Translations under genes and position numbers: made by a program
Assembly: GCA_028712475.1 (NCBI GenBank)
Contig: JAQTQB010000006.1
Location: 62,001-126,000, forward strand
DNA length: 64,000 nt
Source: Verrucomicrobiales bacterium
GTDB lineage: Bacteria > Verrucomicrobiota > Verrucomicrobiia > Limisphaerales > UBA11358
Direction: 5' to 3'
Part shown: positions 17,583 through 25,110 of the stretch, in pieces
How the letters are laid out: every line of letters begins with the position of its first letter
Position numbering within the stretch: position 1 is the first letter of the stretch
The notes under the pieces: generated by a model
The model's database searches: none
Told to the model about the DNA's origin: nothing
Seen by the model: the letters and a program-made list of their open reading frames with translations, nothing else

Positions 17583-20078
17583 ATGAATATTACGCCATCA
17601 CTCTTCGAAGCCCTCCTCAAATGCTCGACGAAATGCTGGCTCCGGTTTACCTGCGAACCGCCGACGGGCAACCCTTATGCCGAATGGGTTCAAGCGGAAA
17701 ACGAATCGTATCGTGTCGCTACCGCCGAACGGTTGATGGCAAATCTGCCCGCAGACGAATGCGCCGCGTTTGGTAGCAGCCGACGTGAGGAGGCTCATTA
17801 TTCATCGGAAACCCTGAAGACCGCCAAATGGCAACTGGCACTGGACATTCCGGCACGCACCGACCTTGGTAGCAGCCGAGGTAACGAGGCTCAAACTTCT
17901 CCGCCCGAAAACAGTCAGAGCCTCCTCACGTCGGCTGCTACCATTGAAACTTGCCTCCACGCCGTCGAACGCATCCCATCCGCTGGCCGGGGCCAACCGG
18001 CGCAATTCGTTCCCATCCGCTTCATCTACCGAAACAAACTCACCAAGGACGACAAGCTGCTGCTGGCGTTCGATGCCTTCGTGCTCTCCGAAATGCTCGG
18101 ACGCGCCGTCAGCCTCGGCAAGATCATCCATGGCGACCTCCGTGAGTTCGCTTGTAGCAGCCGAGGTAACGGGGCTCAAATTCCATTTTCTCAACCTTCA
18201 ACTCTCAACCCTCAACCAATCAGCCAGAGCCTCCTGACGTCGGCTGCTACCCACAATGGAGTGGAAGAACCACAAACCGGGATTACAGCCACGCCCGGAC
18301 AACCACTGTCACGAGCAACGAAAATAAAAACTTCCGCCCTGGCCGGCGAAGTGCGGAAACGCCTCGGTAAAATCACCGCGCTGCTCGCCAGCCCCACACC
18401 TCCCGATCTCGTCCTGAACCGGCACTGCGCCGAGTGCGAATTCCAGGCCCGCTGCCGGAAGATCGCGATTGAGAAGGACGACCTCAGCCTGCTGGCCGGC
18501 ATGAGCGCGAAGGAACGCCAGAAACTCCGCAGCAAAGGCATCTTCACCGTCACGCAACTCTCCTACACGTTCCGCCCGCGCCGCCGGCCCAAGCGGCGGC
18601 GCGACAAACGCGAGAAATATCACCACGCGCTCAAGGCGCTGGCGATTCGGGAGCAGAAAATCCACATCGTTGGCAGCCCGGAACTCGAGCTAGTAGGCAC
18701 GCCCGTCTGTCTGGATGTGGAGGGCCTGCCCGACCGCGATTTCTACTACCTCATCGGCCTGTGCATCGGCAACGGCGACTCCGCCGTCCAGCACAGCCTG
18801 TGGGCGGACACCGTCGCGGACGAGGGGAAGATCTGGCGCGAATTCCTGGCCCTCCTCGAAACCGTCGAGCAGCCGGTGCTGATTCACTACGGCAGTTATG
18901 AAAAAAATTTCCTGAAAGAAATGAAGGACCGTCATGGAGAACCGACTGAAGAATCAACCGTGGCGAAGTCCATGCAGGCAAGTGTGAATCTACTTTTGCA
19001 CAACTTCGCGCAAATTTATTTTCCCGGCATTTCAAATGGACTGAAAGATACAGCAGGTTCTTTGGGCTTCAAGTGGGGCGAAACTGGTGCCTCCGGCCTG
19101 AATGCAATCGCATGGCGTTGCCAATGGGAGGAGTTTCGCCAAGCGATGTTCGAAGAACGGCTTATTGCATACAACACCCAAGATTGCGAGGCGTTAGCCA
19201 TGGTGACGGATCGAATCCTCCAGTTGACGAGTCAGAGAACTGCTGACGAATCGAGCCAAACAGGAAATGCTAACGTGGTCCGGGTGGATTCGAAGGAATT
19301 CCAGTGGAAGTCGAAATGGAAGGAGTTCAAAAGTCCAGTTTCTGGGTTTGAATTTATCAACGCTGCGGCGCATTGGGACTATCAGAGACATCGCGTTTAT
19401 GCGCGCTCGGGTAAAGCACCAAAGAAACCTTCTGCACCACGGCGCGTAGCACGGAATTACGGTCTAACACAGTTGGCCATACGTTTGCGAGCATCATGGT
19501 GGTGTCCGAAATGCAAAATACGAGGCCAGTTCATAGACACAGCTTCAAAAACCGTGCATGACATCGTTTTTGGTCGGCAAAGTCTTAAGCTGAGGGCCGT
19601 GAAATATGTGTTTCGGACCTACCGGTGTCGGAAGTGCCACGGGCGTTTGGGTTTGGCTGAGAGGTTTTCAATATTCCGGCGATACGGCTGGAATTTGGTT
19701 GCCTACCTTATCTACCAAATTATCGATTTGAACATACCGCAACACACAGTGGTTTGCGGTTTTAATACGGTGTTCCATTTTGATCTCCACAAAAACACCC
19801 TCAACCATATGAAGGTCAGGGTTGGCAATTATTACGCTGAAACTAGGCAGCAGATTCTGGCACACATTGTTCAAGGGAGTTTGGTTCATGCAGACGAAAC
19901 CCGTGCAAACATTAAAGGCAAAATCGGCTTCGTCTGGGTTCTTACCAACATGAATGAAGTCTATTACACTCTCGCAGACAGCCGCGAAGGCGACATGGTT
20001 CAGAAACTTCTGCCGGACTACAAGGGCGTTCTGGTATCTGACTTCTACACCGCTTATCTGAATCACTCTTTACAGTGA
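17583..20078 (+). CDS. TM0106-type RecB-like nuclease fused to a truncated IS66-like transposase
   Basis: An 831-residue frame. The N-terminus (MNITPSLFEALLKCSTKCW) matches TM0106-family RecB-like nucleases. A Cas4/AddB-like cysteine set continues at about 282-291 (CAECEFQARC). An RNase H-like domain follows, with LDVEGLPDRDFYYLIGL at about 378 and NTQDCEAL. After residue about 640 come zinc-finger cysteines (CPKC, CRKC) and an IS66-type DDE core with VHADETRANIKG (Asp about 770) and GVLVSDFYTAY (Asp about 820). It then ends abruptly (LNHSLQ) before the catalytic Glu, so the transposase part is truncated. Palindromic repeats are inserted in frame near residues 64, 96-120 and 191-223. Confidence 0.8.
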   Translation: MNITPSLFEALLKCSTKCWLRFTCEPPTGNPYAEWVQAENESYRVATAERLMANLPADECAAFGSSRREEAHYSSETLKTAKWQLALDIPARTDLGSSRGNEAQTSPPENSQSLLTSAATIETCLHAVERIPSAGRGQPAQFVPIRFIYRNKLTKDDKLLLAFDAFVLSEMLGRAVSLGKIIHGDLREFACSSRGNGAQIPFSQPSTLNPQPISQSLLTSAATHNGVEEPQTGITATPGQPLSRATKIKTSALAGEVRKRLGKITALLASPTPPDLVLNRHCAECEFQARCRKIAIEKDDLSLLAGMSAKERQKLRSKGIFTVTQLSYTFRPRRRPKRRRDKREKYHHALKALAIREQKIHIVGSPELELVGTPVCLDVEGLPDRDFYYLIGLCIGNGDSAVQHSLWADTVADEGKIWREFLALLETVEQPVLIHYGSYEKNFLKEMKDRHGEPTEESTVAKSMQASVNLLLHNFAQIYFPGISNGLKDTAGSLGFKWGETGASGLNAIAWRCQWEEFRQAMFEERLIAYNTQDCEALAMVTDRILQLTSQRTADESSQTGNANVVRVDSKEFQWKSKWKEFKSPVSGFEFINAAAHWDYQRHRVYARSGKAPKKPSAPRRVARNYGLTQLAIRLRASWWCPKCKIRGQFIDTASKTVHDIVFGRQSLKLRAVKYVFRTYRCRKCHGRLGLAERFSIFRRYGWNLVAYLIYQIIDLNIPQHTVVCGFNTVFHFDLHKNTLNHMKVRVGNYYAETRQQILAHIVQGSLVHADETRANIKGKIGFVWVLTNMNEVYYTLADSREGDMVQKLLPDYKGVLVSDFYTAYLNHSLQ
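17772..17796 (+). repeat. Single arm of GGTAGCAGCCGACGTGAGG repeat, in frame
   Basis: A 25-nt copy of the GTAGCAGCCGA...GAGGCTC unit, encoding GSSRREEAH inside the nuclease-transposase fusion. It has no close inverted partner, unlike the two pairs downstream. Confidence 0.8.
17868..17942 (+). repeat. In-frame palindromic element, 75 bp
   Basis: A 25-nt arm at 17868-17892 and its inverted copy at 17918-17942 enclose 25 nt. The total length of 75 nt is a multiple of three. It encodes GSSRGNEAQ ... QSLLTSAAT within the fusion protein, interrupting the nuclease domain without breaking the frame. Confidence 0.85.
18153..18251 (+). repeat. In-frame palindromic element, 99 bp
   Basis: The left arm at 18153-18177 and inverted right arm at 18227-18251 enclose a CT-rich spacer with CAACCTTCAACTCTCAACC units. 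The length of 99 nt is again a multiple of three. It encodes CSSRGNGAQ ... SQSLLTSAAT, nearly the same end peptide as the 75-bp element. Confidence 0.85.
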
Positions 20079-20231
20079 CGTTTGAAGATTGAATGGGGAA
20101 TGTCCTGTCAGATTGTTCTGAATGACGAAAGAGGAGTGGGATAGTAACTGTGATGATAGCGACTATAGCCGGACAGTCAACCGACCAAGCAGTGAACACC
20201 GCTGGCTGTTCCCCCGAGGGAGAGGGTCAGG

Positions 20232-21161
20232 GTGAGGGGAAACGCAACTTGCAGGATTTCATTTTCTTTCGCGCTGTTGGCTTCGCTTTTGTTCACGCAG
20301 CTGGGCCATGGGTCGTTGCTGGACACGAATCTGCCGTCGAAATTTTTCGGCTGGAACCGGGGAATCCACATTTACCTGCCGCCGTCCTACAGCACGCAGC
20401 CGCAGCGCCGGTATCCGGTGTTGTATCTGCACGACGGCCAGAATGTTTTCAGTTCCGCCGGCACCAACGCCGCGTTCGGCTGGGGCAGTTGGGAGCTGGA
20501 CAAGACGGCGGACGCGCTTGCCCGCGCCGGGAAAATGCAGGAGATCATCATGGTAGCGTTGGACAACAGTTGGGGGCGCCGCGAGGAATATGGCGGCCTC
20601 CATCATCCAACGAACTCGACCACCAACACGGCCTTTGAAAAATACACCGCGTTTCTGCTGACGGAGCTGAAGCCGCGCATTGACCGCGAGTATCGCACGC
20701 TGCCCGGGCCGGCGCACACCGCCGTGATGGGTTCCTCGCTGGGCGGCATTTGCGGCGTGGTGCTGGCGTGGGATCATCCGGAAATTTTTGGCGGCGCGGC
20801 CAGCCTGTCCGGCTCCGACACGTTTGAGCAGACGAATTTTTTGAACGCGCTGAAGACTTATCACGGCCAGCCCAAACCGGTCCGCATCTATCTCGATTCC
20901 GGCGTGGTGGACTACATGGGCGGCGACGATGGCTGCTCGTTGACCAGACAGGTCGCCGCCGAATTCCGGCGCATCGGCTGGACGAACAATCTGGAATGTT
21001 TTGTGGATGCCAGGCCGCTCACGCCCGCTGAATTGGAAAAGGCCGGCCTGCGCCGCGACAAATGGGCGGCAGCGCAGACAAACCAGCATAGCGAATTTTA
21101 CTGGCGGCTGCGCTCCTGGCGCGCGCTGACGTTTCTGTTTCCGCCATCGAAGTCGAAGTGA
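20232..21161 (+). CDS. Secreted esterase, enterochelin-esterase-like alpha/beta hydrolase
   Basis: A 309-residue protein with a signal-like N-terminus (ISFSFALLASLLFTQLGHGS). It has the PF00756-type esterase pattern: IHIYLPPSYS, YPVLYLHDGQNVF, a nucleophile elbow GSSLGGICGVVLAW and a likely acid/His region further on. Family members hydrolyse siderophore or feruloyl esters; the substrate here is unknown. The start is uncertain. The GTG at 20232 sits in a GAGGGAGAGGGTCAGGGTGA low-complexity repeat, and no better in-frame start precedes the signal peptide. Confidence 0.8.
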   Translation: MRGNATCRISFSFALLASLLFTQLGHGSLLDTNLPSKFFGWNRGIHIYLPPSYSTQPQRRYPVLYLHDGQNVFSSAGTNAAFGWGSWELDKTADALARAGKMQEIIMVALDNSWGRREEYGGLHHPTNSTTNTAFEKYTAFLLTELKPRIDREYRTLPGPAHTAVMGSSLGGICGVVLAWDHPEIFGGAASLSGSDTFEQTNFLNALKTYHGQPKPVRIYLDSGVVDYMGGDDGCSLTRQVAAEFRRIGWTNNLECFVDARPLTPAELEKAGLRRDKWAAAQTNQHSEFYWRLRSWRALTFLFPPSKSK

Positions 21162-21211
21162 CGAGGCTCTGATCAATTTTGAATTTGAGCCTCCTTACGT
21201 CGGCTCCTACA
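21159..21211. repeat. Degenerate GTAGCAGCCGA-family palindrome after the esterase gene
   Basis: A partial left arm TGACGAGGCTC (21159-21169) and right arm GAGCCTCCTTACGTCGGCTC (from 21187) match the palindromes inside the 17583-20078 gene. AATTTTTT follows, so this copy may act as a terminator. It shows the repeat family is also intergenic. Confidence 0.7.
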
Positions 21212-21216
21212 ATTTT

Positions 21217-21837
21217 TTAGAGCCACGACTTCAATCGTTCGCGCAAAATCTGCCGGGCGCGATAAAGCCGTGATTCCACGGCTTTCGGCGTGGATTCCAA
21301 AATCACCGCAGCTTCGGCAAGGCTGCGGTCTTCCAATTCGCACAGCACAATGGCCTCCCGCAAATCTTCTGGCAATTTCCCGACGGCGAGGCGGACGGCT
21401 TTGGCGCGTTCCGCAGTGAGCGCTTCATCGTTCGGCGCGGGATTGTTCGCGGGAAGCGTGCTGCCGAGCGACTGTTCTGTTTCCGGATTTTCCGCATCGA
21501 GGGAAAGGTTCGGATGCCGCGCCCGCCAGCGGAAATGATTGCGCGCGAGGTTGGCGGCGATGGTGAACAGCCAGGTTGAAAATTTTTGTTCCGTGCGGAA
21601 GCCGCCGCGCGATTTGAAAACGCGGACGAAGGTTTCCTGCGCCAGATCATTGGCATCGTCCTCGTTTCCCACCATGCGGCAGAGGAAGTGAAAAACTGGC
21701 GTGGCGTGGCGCTCCATCAAATCATTAAGCGCGGCATCGTGGCCGGCCTGCAACTGTTCCATGTCCTCCCGGTCGCGGGCGTCGGCTTGTCGCGCTGAAT
21801 CGTCCGGCGAAGGCTGGGCGTCAGTGATGATGCTCAT
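21217..21837 (-). CDS. ECF-type RNA polymerase sigma factor
   Basis: A 206-residue sigma-70 family protein. Region 2 reads LMERHATPVFHFLCRMVGNEDDANDLAQETFVRVFK and TWLFTIAANLARNHFRW. Region 4 reads LPEDLREAIVLCELEDRSLAEAAVILESTPKAVESRLYRARQILRERL. The start at 21837 (MSIITDAQPSPDDS) overlaps the end of the upstream gene by 17 nt. It is the last gene of a three-gene operon (membrane anchor, metal-sensor-like protein, sigma). It is the best candidate to read the shared promoter motif at 23131, 23933, 25026 and 26512; that link is inference. Confidence 0.92.
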   Translation of the reverse strand: MSIITDAQPSPDDSARQADARDREDMEQLQAGHDAALNDLMERHATPVFHFLCRMVGNEDDANDLAQETFVRVFKSRGGFRTEQKFSTWLFTIAANLARNHFRWRARHPNLSLDAENPETEQSLGSTLPANNPAPNDEALTAERAKAVRLAVGKLPEDLREAIVLCELEDRSLAEAAVILESTPKAVESRLYRARQILRERLKSWL

Positions 21838-22312
21838 GGCCGGTGTCGCCCGACATGGATTGTTCCGTTTGCTCATGGGCGCCGAGCGTGATTTTTTGCA
21901 TTTCTGCAAGATAGCGCCGGCCCTCTTCTGGCGGCATCGCCTGGCTGACCGTGGCAAAATGCTGAAGCATTTGCGCCTGGCATTGCGCCCGCAGTTCAGC
22001 AACCTCGTTCAATTTGGCCTGCGCCTCGGCGGTGAGGTTCGTGCCGCTGCCAAGGACGGATTCCAGCTCGTGTTTTTTTGCGGCAATCTTAGCGCACATC
22101 TCGGCGCACTTGGGAAGATAACCTTCATGCAGTTCGCGGATGCGCGCCATCTCCGCGTCGCCCAGGTGAAATTCTGTGCGCAGCCAGATCAAGTCATCCG
22201 TCGGGCTGGCGCAGCACATCACGCTGGCGCGCTGGGCGACGAAATACGAACCGGCAAAAATCGCCGCGCCTAACGCCAGCGCGCCGAGGAGGATGACGAA
22301 GGAACGGTTCAT
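21821..22312 (-). CDS. Spy/CpxP-like periplasmic heavy-metal-resistance protein
   Basis: A 163-residue protein with an N-terminal membrane anchor or signal (MNRSFVILLGALALGAAIFA). A helical region follows that resembles the LTxxQ-type metal-resistance proteins (WLRTEFHLGDAEMARIRELHEGYLPKCAEMCAKI, then LTAEAQAKLNEVAELRAQCQAQML). Cysteines (MCC, KCAEMC) and a His-rich end (GHEHHH) suggest metal binding. It begins one base after the anti-sigma-like gene and overlaps the sigma gene, so all three are co-translated. A sensing role is inferred from context. Confidence 0.75.
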   Translation of the reverse strand: MNRSFVILLGALALGAAIFAGSYFVAQRASVMCCASPTDDLIWLRTEFHLGDAEMARIRELHEGYLPKCAEMCAKIAAKKHELESVLGSGTNLTAEAQAKLNEVAELRAQCQAQMLQHFATVSQAMPPEEGRRYLAEMQKITLGAHEQTEQSMSGDTGHEHHH

Positions 22313-22313
22313 G

Positions 22314-22640
22314 TCAGCGCAGGGAATTCGGCGCGACGGACGCGACGTAACGTGCTTCCGCGTCGTGCCGCGCGGAGTGGGCGCCGTTGTATGTGCCCAG
22401 CACAATTCCGCCGAGCATCAGCGCGGCGACGGTGGCGTAGGCGAATCGCGGACGCAGCATCAATGAGACAATCGCTTCCAGCCAGGTGATGGTTTCGCCT
22501 GATTTGACGGACGCTTCCGCGTCTTCGATCCGCCGCCAGACATTTTCCTGGAAACGGGGCGGCAAGGCCGGAGACGTCCGCGATTCGCGCAAAAGCGCGC
22601 CGAGTTTTGCATCGGCTGGATTGAAATTTTCTTTTTTCAT
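22314..22640 (-). CDS. Putative single-pass anti-sigma-like membrane protein
   Basis: A 108-residue protein from MKKENFNPADAKLGALL. A soluble N-terminal half with ALPPRFQENVWRRIEDAEA is followed by one transmembrane segment (FAYATVAALMLGGIVLGTY) and a short exterior tail. The PPRFQENVWRRI element followed by a single helix is common in small proteins next to ECF sigma genes in this phylum. There is no zinc-binding HxxxCxxC motif. Assignment rests on topology and operon position. Confidence 0.6.
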   Translation of the reverse strand: MKKENFNPADAKLGALLRESRTSPALPPRFQENVWRRIEDAEASVKSGETITWLEAIVSLMLRPRFAYATVAALMLGGIVLGTYNGAHSARHDAEARYVASVAPNSLR

Positions 22641-22646
22641 CGGATC

Positions 22647-22675
22647 AAGGGCGGCGGGGATTTTGTCCGCCGCCC
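22647..22675. terminator. GC-rich hairpin downstream of the first small secreted gene
   Basis: GGGCGGCGG...CCGCCGCCC stem. On the minus strand it lies 62-90 nt after the stop of the 22737-23072 gene and just before the sigma operon. A near copy lies at 23461-23484 after the paralogous gene. No long T-run follows, so the termination role is tentative. Confidence 0.5.
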
Positions 22676-22736
22676 GCAGTTTATTGTTTTGTTCAGGCCG
22701 GGACAACCCGGTTTATGATTTAGCGAACCAATCTGT

Positions 22737-23072
22737 TTACTTGAGCGGTGCGACCGTCACGCAGCCCGGCATGGTCGTGTGTGAAGCGCACTCGCTGATC
22801 ATTTTCGGGGTGCCAGACATCGTCTTGGCGCAAGCCAGGGCCGGATTCGAGTCGTTGGCCACGCCTGCAACAACATTGATCTGGTTGTCGAAAGCGCGCG
22901 GCGTCAGCAACGTGCTGCGGCTCGCAGCCAGAAGATCCGGGTCATTGGCCACGCCGGCGACCACTTTGATTTGATTGTCTTTCTGCCGCGGTGTGAGCAG
23001 TGCATCAGCGGCAAATGTTGAGAAGGTGAACGCCGTGATGGCCGCACCGAGGATGAAGATTTTTGTTTTCAT
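22737..23072 (-). CDS. Small secreted protein with LLTPRxxDNQ repeats, paralogue 1
   Basis: A 111-residue protein with a signal peptide (MKTKIFILGAAITAFTFSTFAADA). Two copies of a motif follow, LLTPRQKDNQIKVVAGVAND and LLTPRAFDNQINVVAGVAND. The C-terminal part has three cysteines (LACAKTM, SECASH, MPGC) and ends VAPLK. The 23535-23882 gene encodes a clear paralogue. The function is unknown to me. It is preceded by a promoter-like motif at 23131-23155 and lies in a metal-homeostasis block, so an envelope metal-stress role is a guess from context. Confidence 0.85.
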   Translation of the reverse strand: MKTKIFILGAAITAFTFSTFAADALLTPRQKDNQIKVVAGVANDPDLLAASRSTLLTPRAFDNQINVVAGVANDSNPALACAKTMSGTPKMISECASHTTMPGCVTVAPLK

Positions 23073-23130
23073 ATTTTTTCTTTCTGGTTCGACGGAGCTT
23101 CATTGCACCATCGTTTGTTTACAATTGACT

Positions 23131-23155
23131 TACCCCGCGCAACGGAAAACCCCTC
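23131..23155 (-). promoter_or_regulatory. Shared promoter-like motif 1
   Basis: On the minus strand: GAGGGGTTTT, 9 nt, GGGGTA (then AGTCA), 58 nt upstream of the 23072 start. Three other genes nearby have the same two blocks with identical spacing. It is probably an alternative-sigma promoter. Confidence 0.7.
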
Positions 23156-23221
23156 AAATAAATGCGAACAACATCAAAACAGGGTTTGCGTTGGCCGTGA
23201 TGTGTCTTAAGAGGTTTGATC

Positions 23222-23452
23222 TTACTGTCTCGCCACTTGTTTCAAGTCCCGGTAAAGCCCTGCTCTTATCAAGCGTGCCATGCAGGGAGATGAATCTTTC
23301 TGGAATGTTTCCAAGCAGAGCGGGCAGCAAAGATTTACCATCATGCCCTTGTGATTGACATGTTCAAAGCCCCGGCCGCCTTGAACATTCTTGCCGCAGA
23401 CCATGCATGCGGCCGTGTAATTTTGATAATCAATCGCGTCTTCGACGCTCAC
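23222..23452 (-). CDS. Small TRASH/YHS-like cysteine protein, paralogue 1
   Basis: A 76-residue cytoplasmic-looking protein with CMVCGKNV, then HVNHKGMMVNLCCPLCLETFQ. The arrangement C-x2-C ... C-C-x2-C followed by a phenylalanine resembles TRASH/YHS metal-binding modules. A paralogue lies at 25606-25845. It starts 82 nt after the stop of the 23535-23882 small secreted gene on the same strand, so both are probably read from the promoter at 23933. It may bind a soft metal or serve as a chaperone; that is inference. Confidence 0.75.
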   Translation of the reverse strand: MSVEDAIDYQNYTAACMVCGKNVQGGRGFEHVNHKGMMVNLCCPLCLETFQKDSSPCMARLIRAGLYRDLKQVARQ

Positions 23453-23460
23453 AGCCGAAA

Positions 23461-23484
23461 GGCGGCGGAGATTGTCCGCCGCCC
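23461..23484. terminator. GC-rich hairpin downstream of the second small secreted gene
   Basis: GGCGGCGG...CCGCCGCC stem, nearly identical to the hairpin at 22647-22675. It lies between the 23535-23882 gene and the TRASH-like gene on the minus strand, so it may attenuate rather than end the transcript. Confidence 0.5.
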
Positions 23485-23534
23485 GTTGCTTGCCTGTGTT
23501 TCATGCCGGAACTACCGGTTGAAAATTTGCCCGT

Positions 23535-23882
23535 TTACTTCAGCGGTGCGACCGTCGTGCAGCCCGGCATGGTCGTGTGTGAAGCGCACTCACTGATCGC
23601 CTTCGGGGTGCCGTTCATATTTTTAGCGCAGTCTTGGGCCGGATTCGAGTCGTTGGCCACGCCTGCAACAACTTTGATTTGGTTGTCTTTGGCACGCGGC
23701 GAGAGCAGAGCGGTTGAGTCCGATGTAATGTATGTAACCGTGCCACCTTGGGTGCTGACTGAACTGGTGACTATTTTGGGTTGATTGTCTTTCTGCCGCG
23801 GCGTGAGCAGCGGTTCGGCGGCAAATGACGTGAAGGCAAACGCGGTAACAACCGCACCGAGGACAAGGATTTTTGTTTTCAT
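23535..23882 (-). CDS. Small secreted protein with LLTPRxxDNQ repeats, paralogue 2
   Basis: A 115-residue paralogue of the 22737-23072 protein. It has a signal peptide (MKTKILVLGAVVTAFAFTSFA), motif copies LLTPRQKDNQPKIV and LLSPRAKDNQIKVVAGVAND, the same three-cysteine tail (QDCAKNM, SECASH, MPGC) and the same end, TTVAPLK. The first repeat has diverged and is followed by a Ser/Thr-rich insertion. A copy of the shared promoter motif lies at 23933-23957. The function is unknown. Confidence 0.85.
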   Translation of the reverse strand: MKTKILVLGAVVTAFAFTSFAAEPLLTPRQKDNQPKIVTSSVSTQGGTVTYITSDSTALLSPRAKDNQIKVVAGVANDSNPAQDCAKNMNGTPKAISECASHTTMPGCTTVAPLK

Positions 23883-23932
23883 ATTTAGTTTCTTTCAAGG
23901 GCATCGCTTCATTGCGCTGCCGATGTGCGTAA

Positions 23933-23957
23933 TACCCCGGCGAATCGAAAACCCCTC
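23933..23957 (-). promoter_or_regulatory. Shared promoter-like motif 2
   Basis: On the minus strand: GAGGGGTTTT, 9 nt ending CC, GGGGTA, 50 nt upstream of the 23882 start. Block spacing is identical to motifs 1, 3 and 4. Confidence 0.7.
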
Positions 23958-24042
23958 AAAAAAACTGCAAGCCCCGGCCGGGAAGGTTGATCCGCCGCCC
24001 GGGGCTGGAAGAAATGAAGCCGCGTGAAGGTTGATGCGAGAA

Positions 24043-24888
24043 CTAAAGTGGACTCAAGACGAGATGTGCTGACTTTGTGTCAATCGTCACCGTCTTAAAC
24101 CGGCTCAACAGGGCGTTGCCGAGCAGCCCGGATTCACCGGCAAAAATGGCGCGGCGATGAATGCCGGTGGGAACCTGGTCAAATTGCTTTTCACCCAGGG
24201 AAACCGTGGTTTTGGCTTGTGGAATAGCAAGACCAGCCAGCCCAATGGCTGGGATTGCCGATTGGGTGCCAACGCCCACGTCGGCAGTCACCCATTGCAA
24301 CGCCGTGGCGCACCCCGTATCCAACCGCACCCACTGCTGTTTCTGGTTGTTGACGTGGACAGGAACGCAGAAGCAATTGCCAGAAACCTTCAAGGGCAGA
24401 TCAATGTCCGATTTTGCGGGGGAAATCCCTTCGCGGAAACGAAGCAGGTGAGACTGGAAATCAATTTCCACCACTTTCCCTTGAATAAAGTCGGCTCCCA
24501 GCAATCCGTCCAGCGGACGACTGCATGAATGTGAGAGCTGGCTCAAATCCAGCGACAAGTATTTCGAAGGCAGATTCACATTCCCTGCCTTTGCCGCCAG
24601 TCTGACGGGCCAGTGGCCTGCCGTGGTCGCCTGCACGCCTTGAACGTGGATTTTTTTCCCGGCGGAAAGGCCGAGAGCTTTGACGGTGTCGGCATTGATG
24701 ACGCTGATTTCCGCGCCGGTGTCGAAAAGGAAATTCAACGGTCGGGCCGACTGGGGAACCTCGACCTGCACCCACAAAAAACCTTCGGAGTATTCAAAGG
24801 GAATGCCGTTGTTCGCTGTCGGCGACGCAGCCTGCGCCTCGTTAAACAACACGAAGCAAAACAAAACTGTGCTCCAAAAAAAACTCAT
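24043..24888 (-). CDS. Secreted retropepsin-like aspartyl protease family protein
   Basis: A 281-residue protein from MSFFWSTVLFCFVLFNEAQA, which reads as a signal peptide. An in-frame GTG at 24969 would add 27 residues and cannot be excluded. Two Asp-Thr-Gly motifs are visible: LNFLFDTGAEISVINADTV and QWVRLDTGCATALQWV. This is the double-DTG pattern of bacterial retropepsin-like proteins, which may form an intramolecular pair. Its cleavage target is unknown. It is flanked by the small secreted protein genes but has no visible copy of their promoter motif. Confidence 0.8.
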   Translation of the reverse strand: MSFFWSTVLFCFVLFNEAQAASPTANNGIPFEYSEGFLWVQVEVPQSARPLNFLFDTGAEISVINADTVKALGLSAGKKIHVQGVQATTAGHWPVRLAAKAGNVNLPSKYLSLDLSQLSHSCSRPLDGLLGADFIQGKVVEIDFQSHLLRFREGISPAKSDIDLPLKVSGNCFCVPVHVNNQKQQWVRLDTGCATALQWVTADVGVGTQSAIPAIGLAGLAIPQAKTTVSLGEKQFDQVPTGIHRRAIFAGESGLLGNALLSRFKTVTIDTKSAHLVLSPL

Positions 24889-25025
24889 GTTTGTTAGTGA
24901 CGCAACTGACATGCCAAACCGGATTCCCCGCTTGTTTCCTGCAAATTGAGCCGCTTTCAAAGCGTTCACCTGTTTTCCGGTGGTTTTTTTTGGGCGAATC
25001 GGACAATACCGATCACTGAAAATCC

Positions 25026-25050
25026 GGGGGATTTTGCGCCAGCCGGGGTA
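25026..25050 (+). promoter_or_regulatory. Shared promoter-like motif 3
   Basis: GGGGGATTTT, 9 nt ending CC, GGGGTA, 60 nt upstream of the 25111 start. The first block deviates by two bases from the others, but the spacing is the same. Confidence 0.65.
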
Positions 25051-25110
25051 GTAGAAGAGACACCTAAAACAACTGCTGAAACATCAACCAACAAAGCGAA
25101 AGTCTGACAA

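Noticed and set aside
17772..18251. Sequencing or assembly artefact as the explanation for the repeated peptides in the fusion gene
   Set aside because: The arms are inverted, vary in sequence, preserve frame, and an additional copy occurs outside the gene at 21159-21211.
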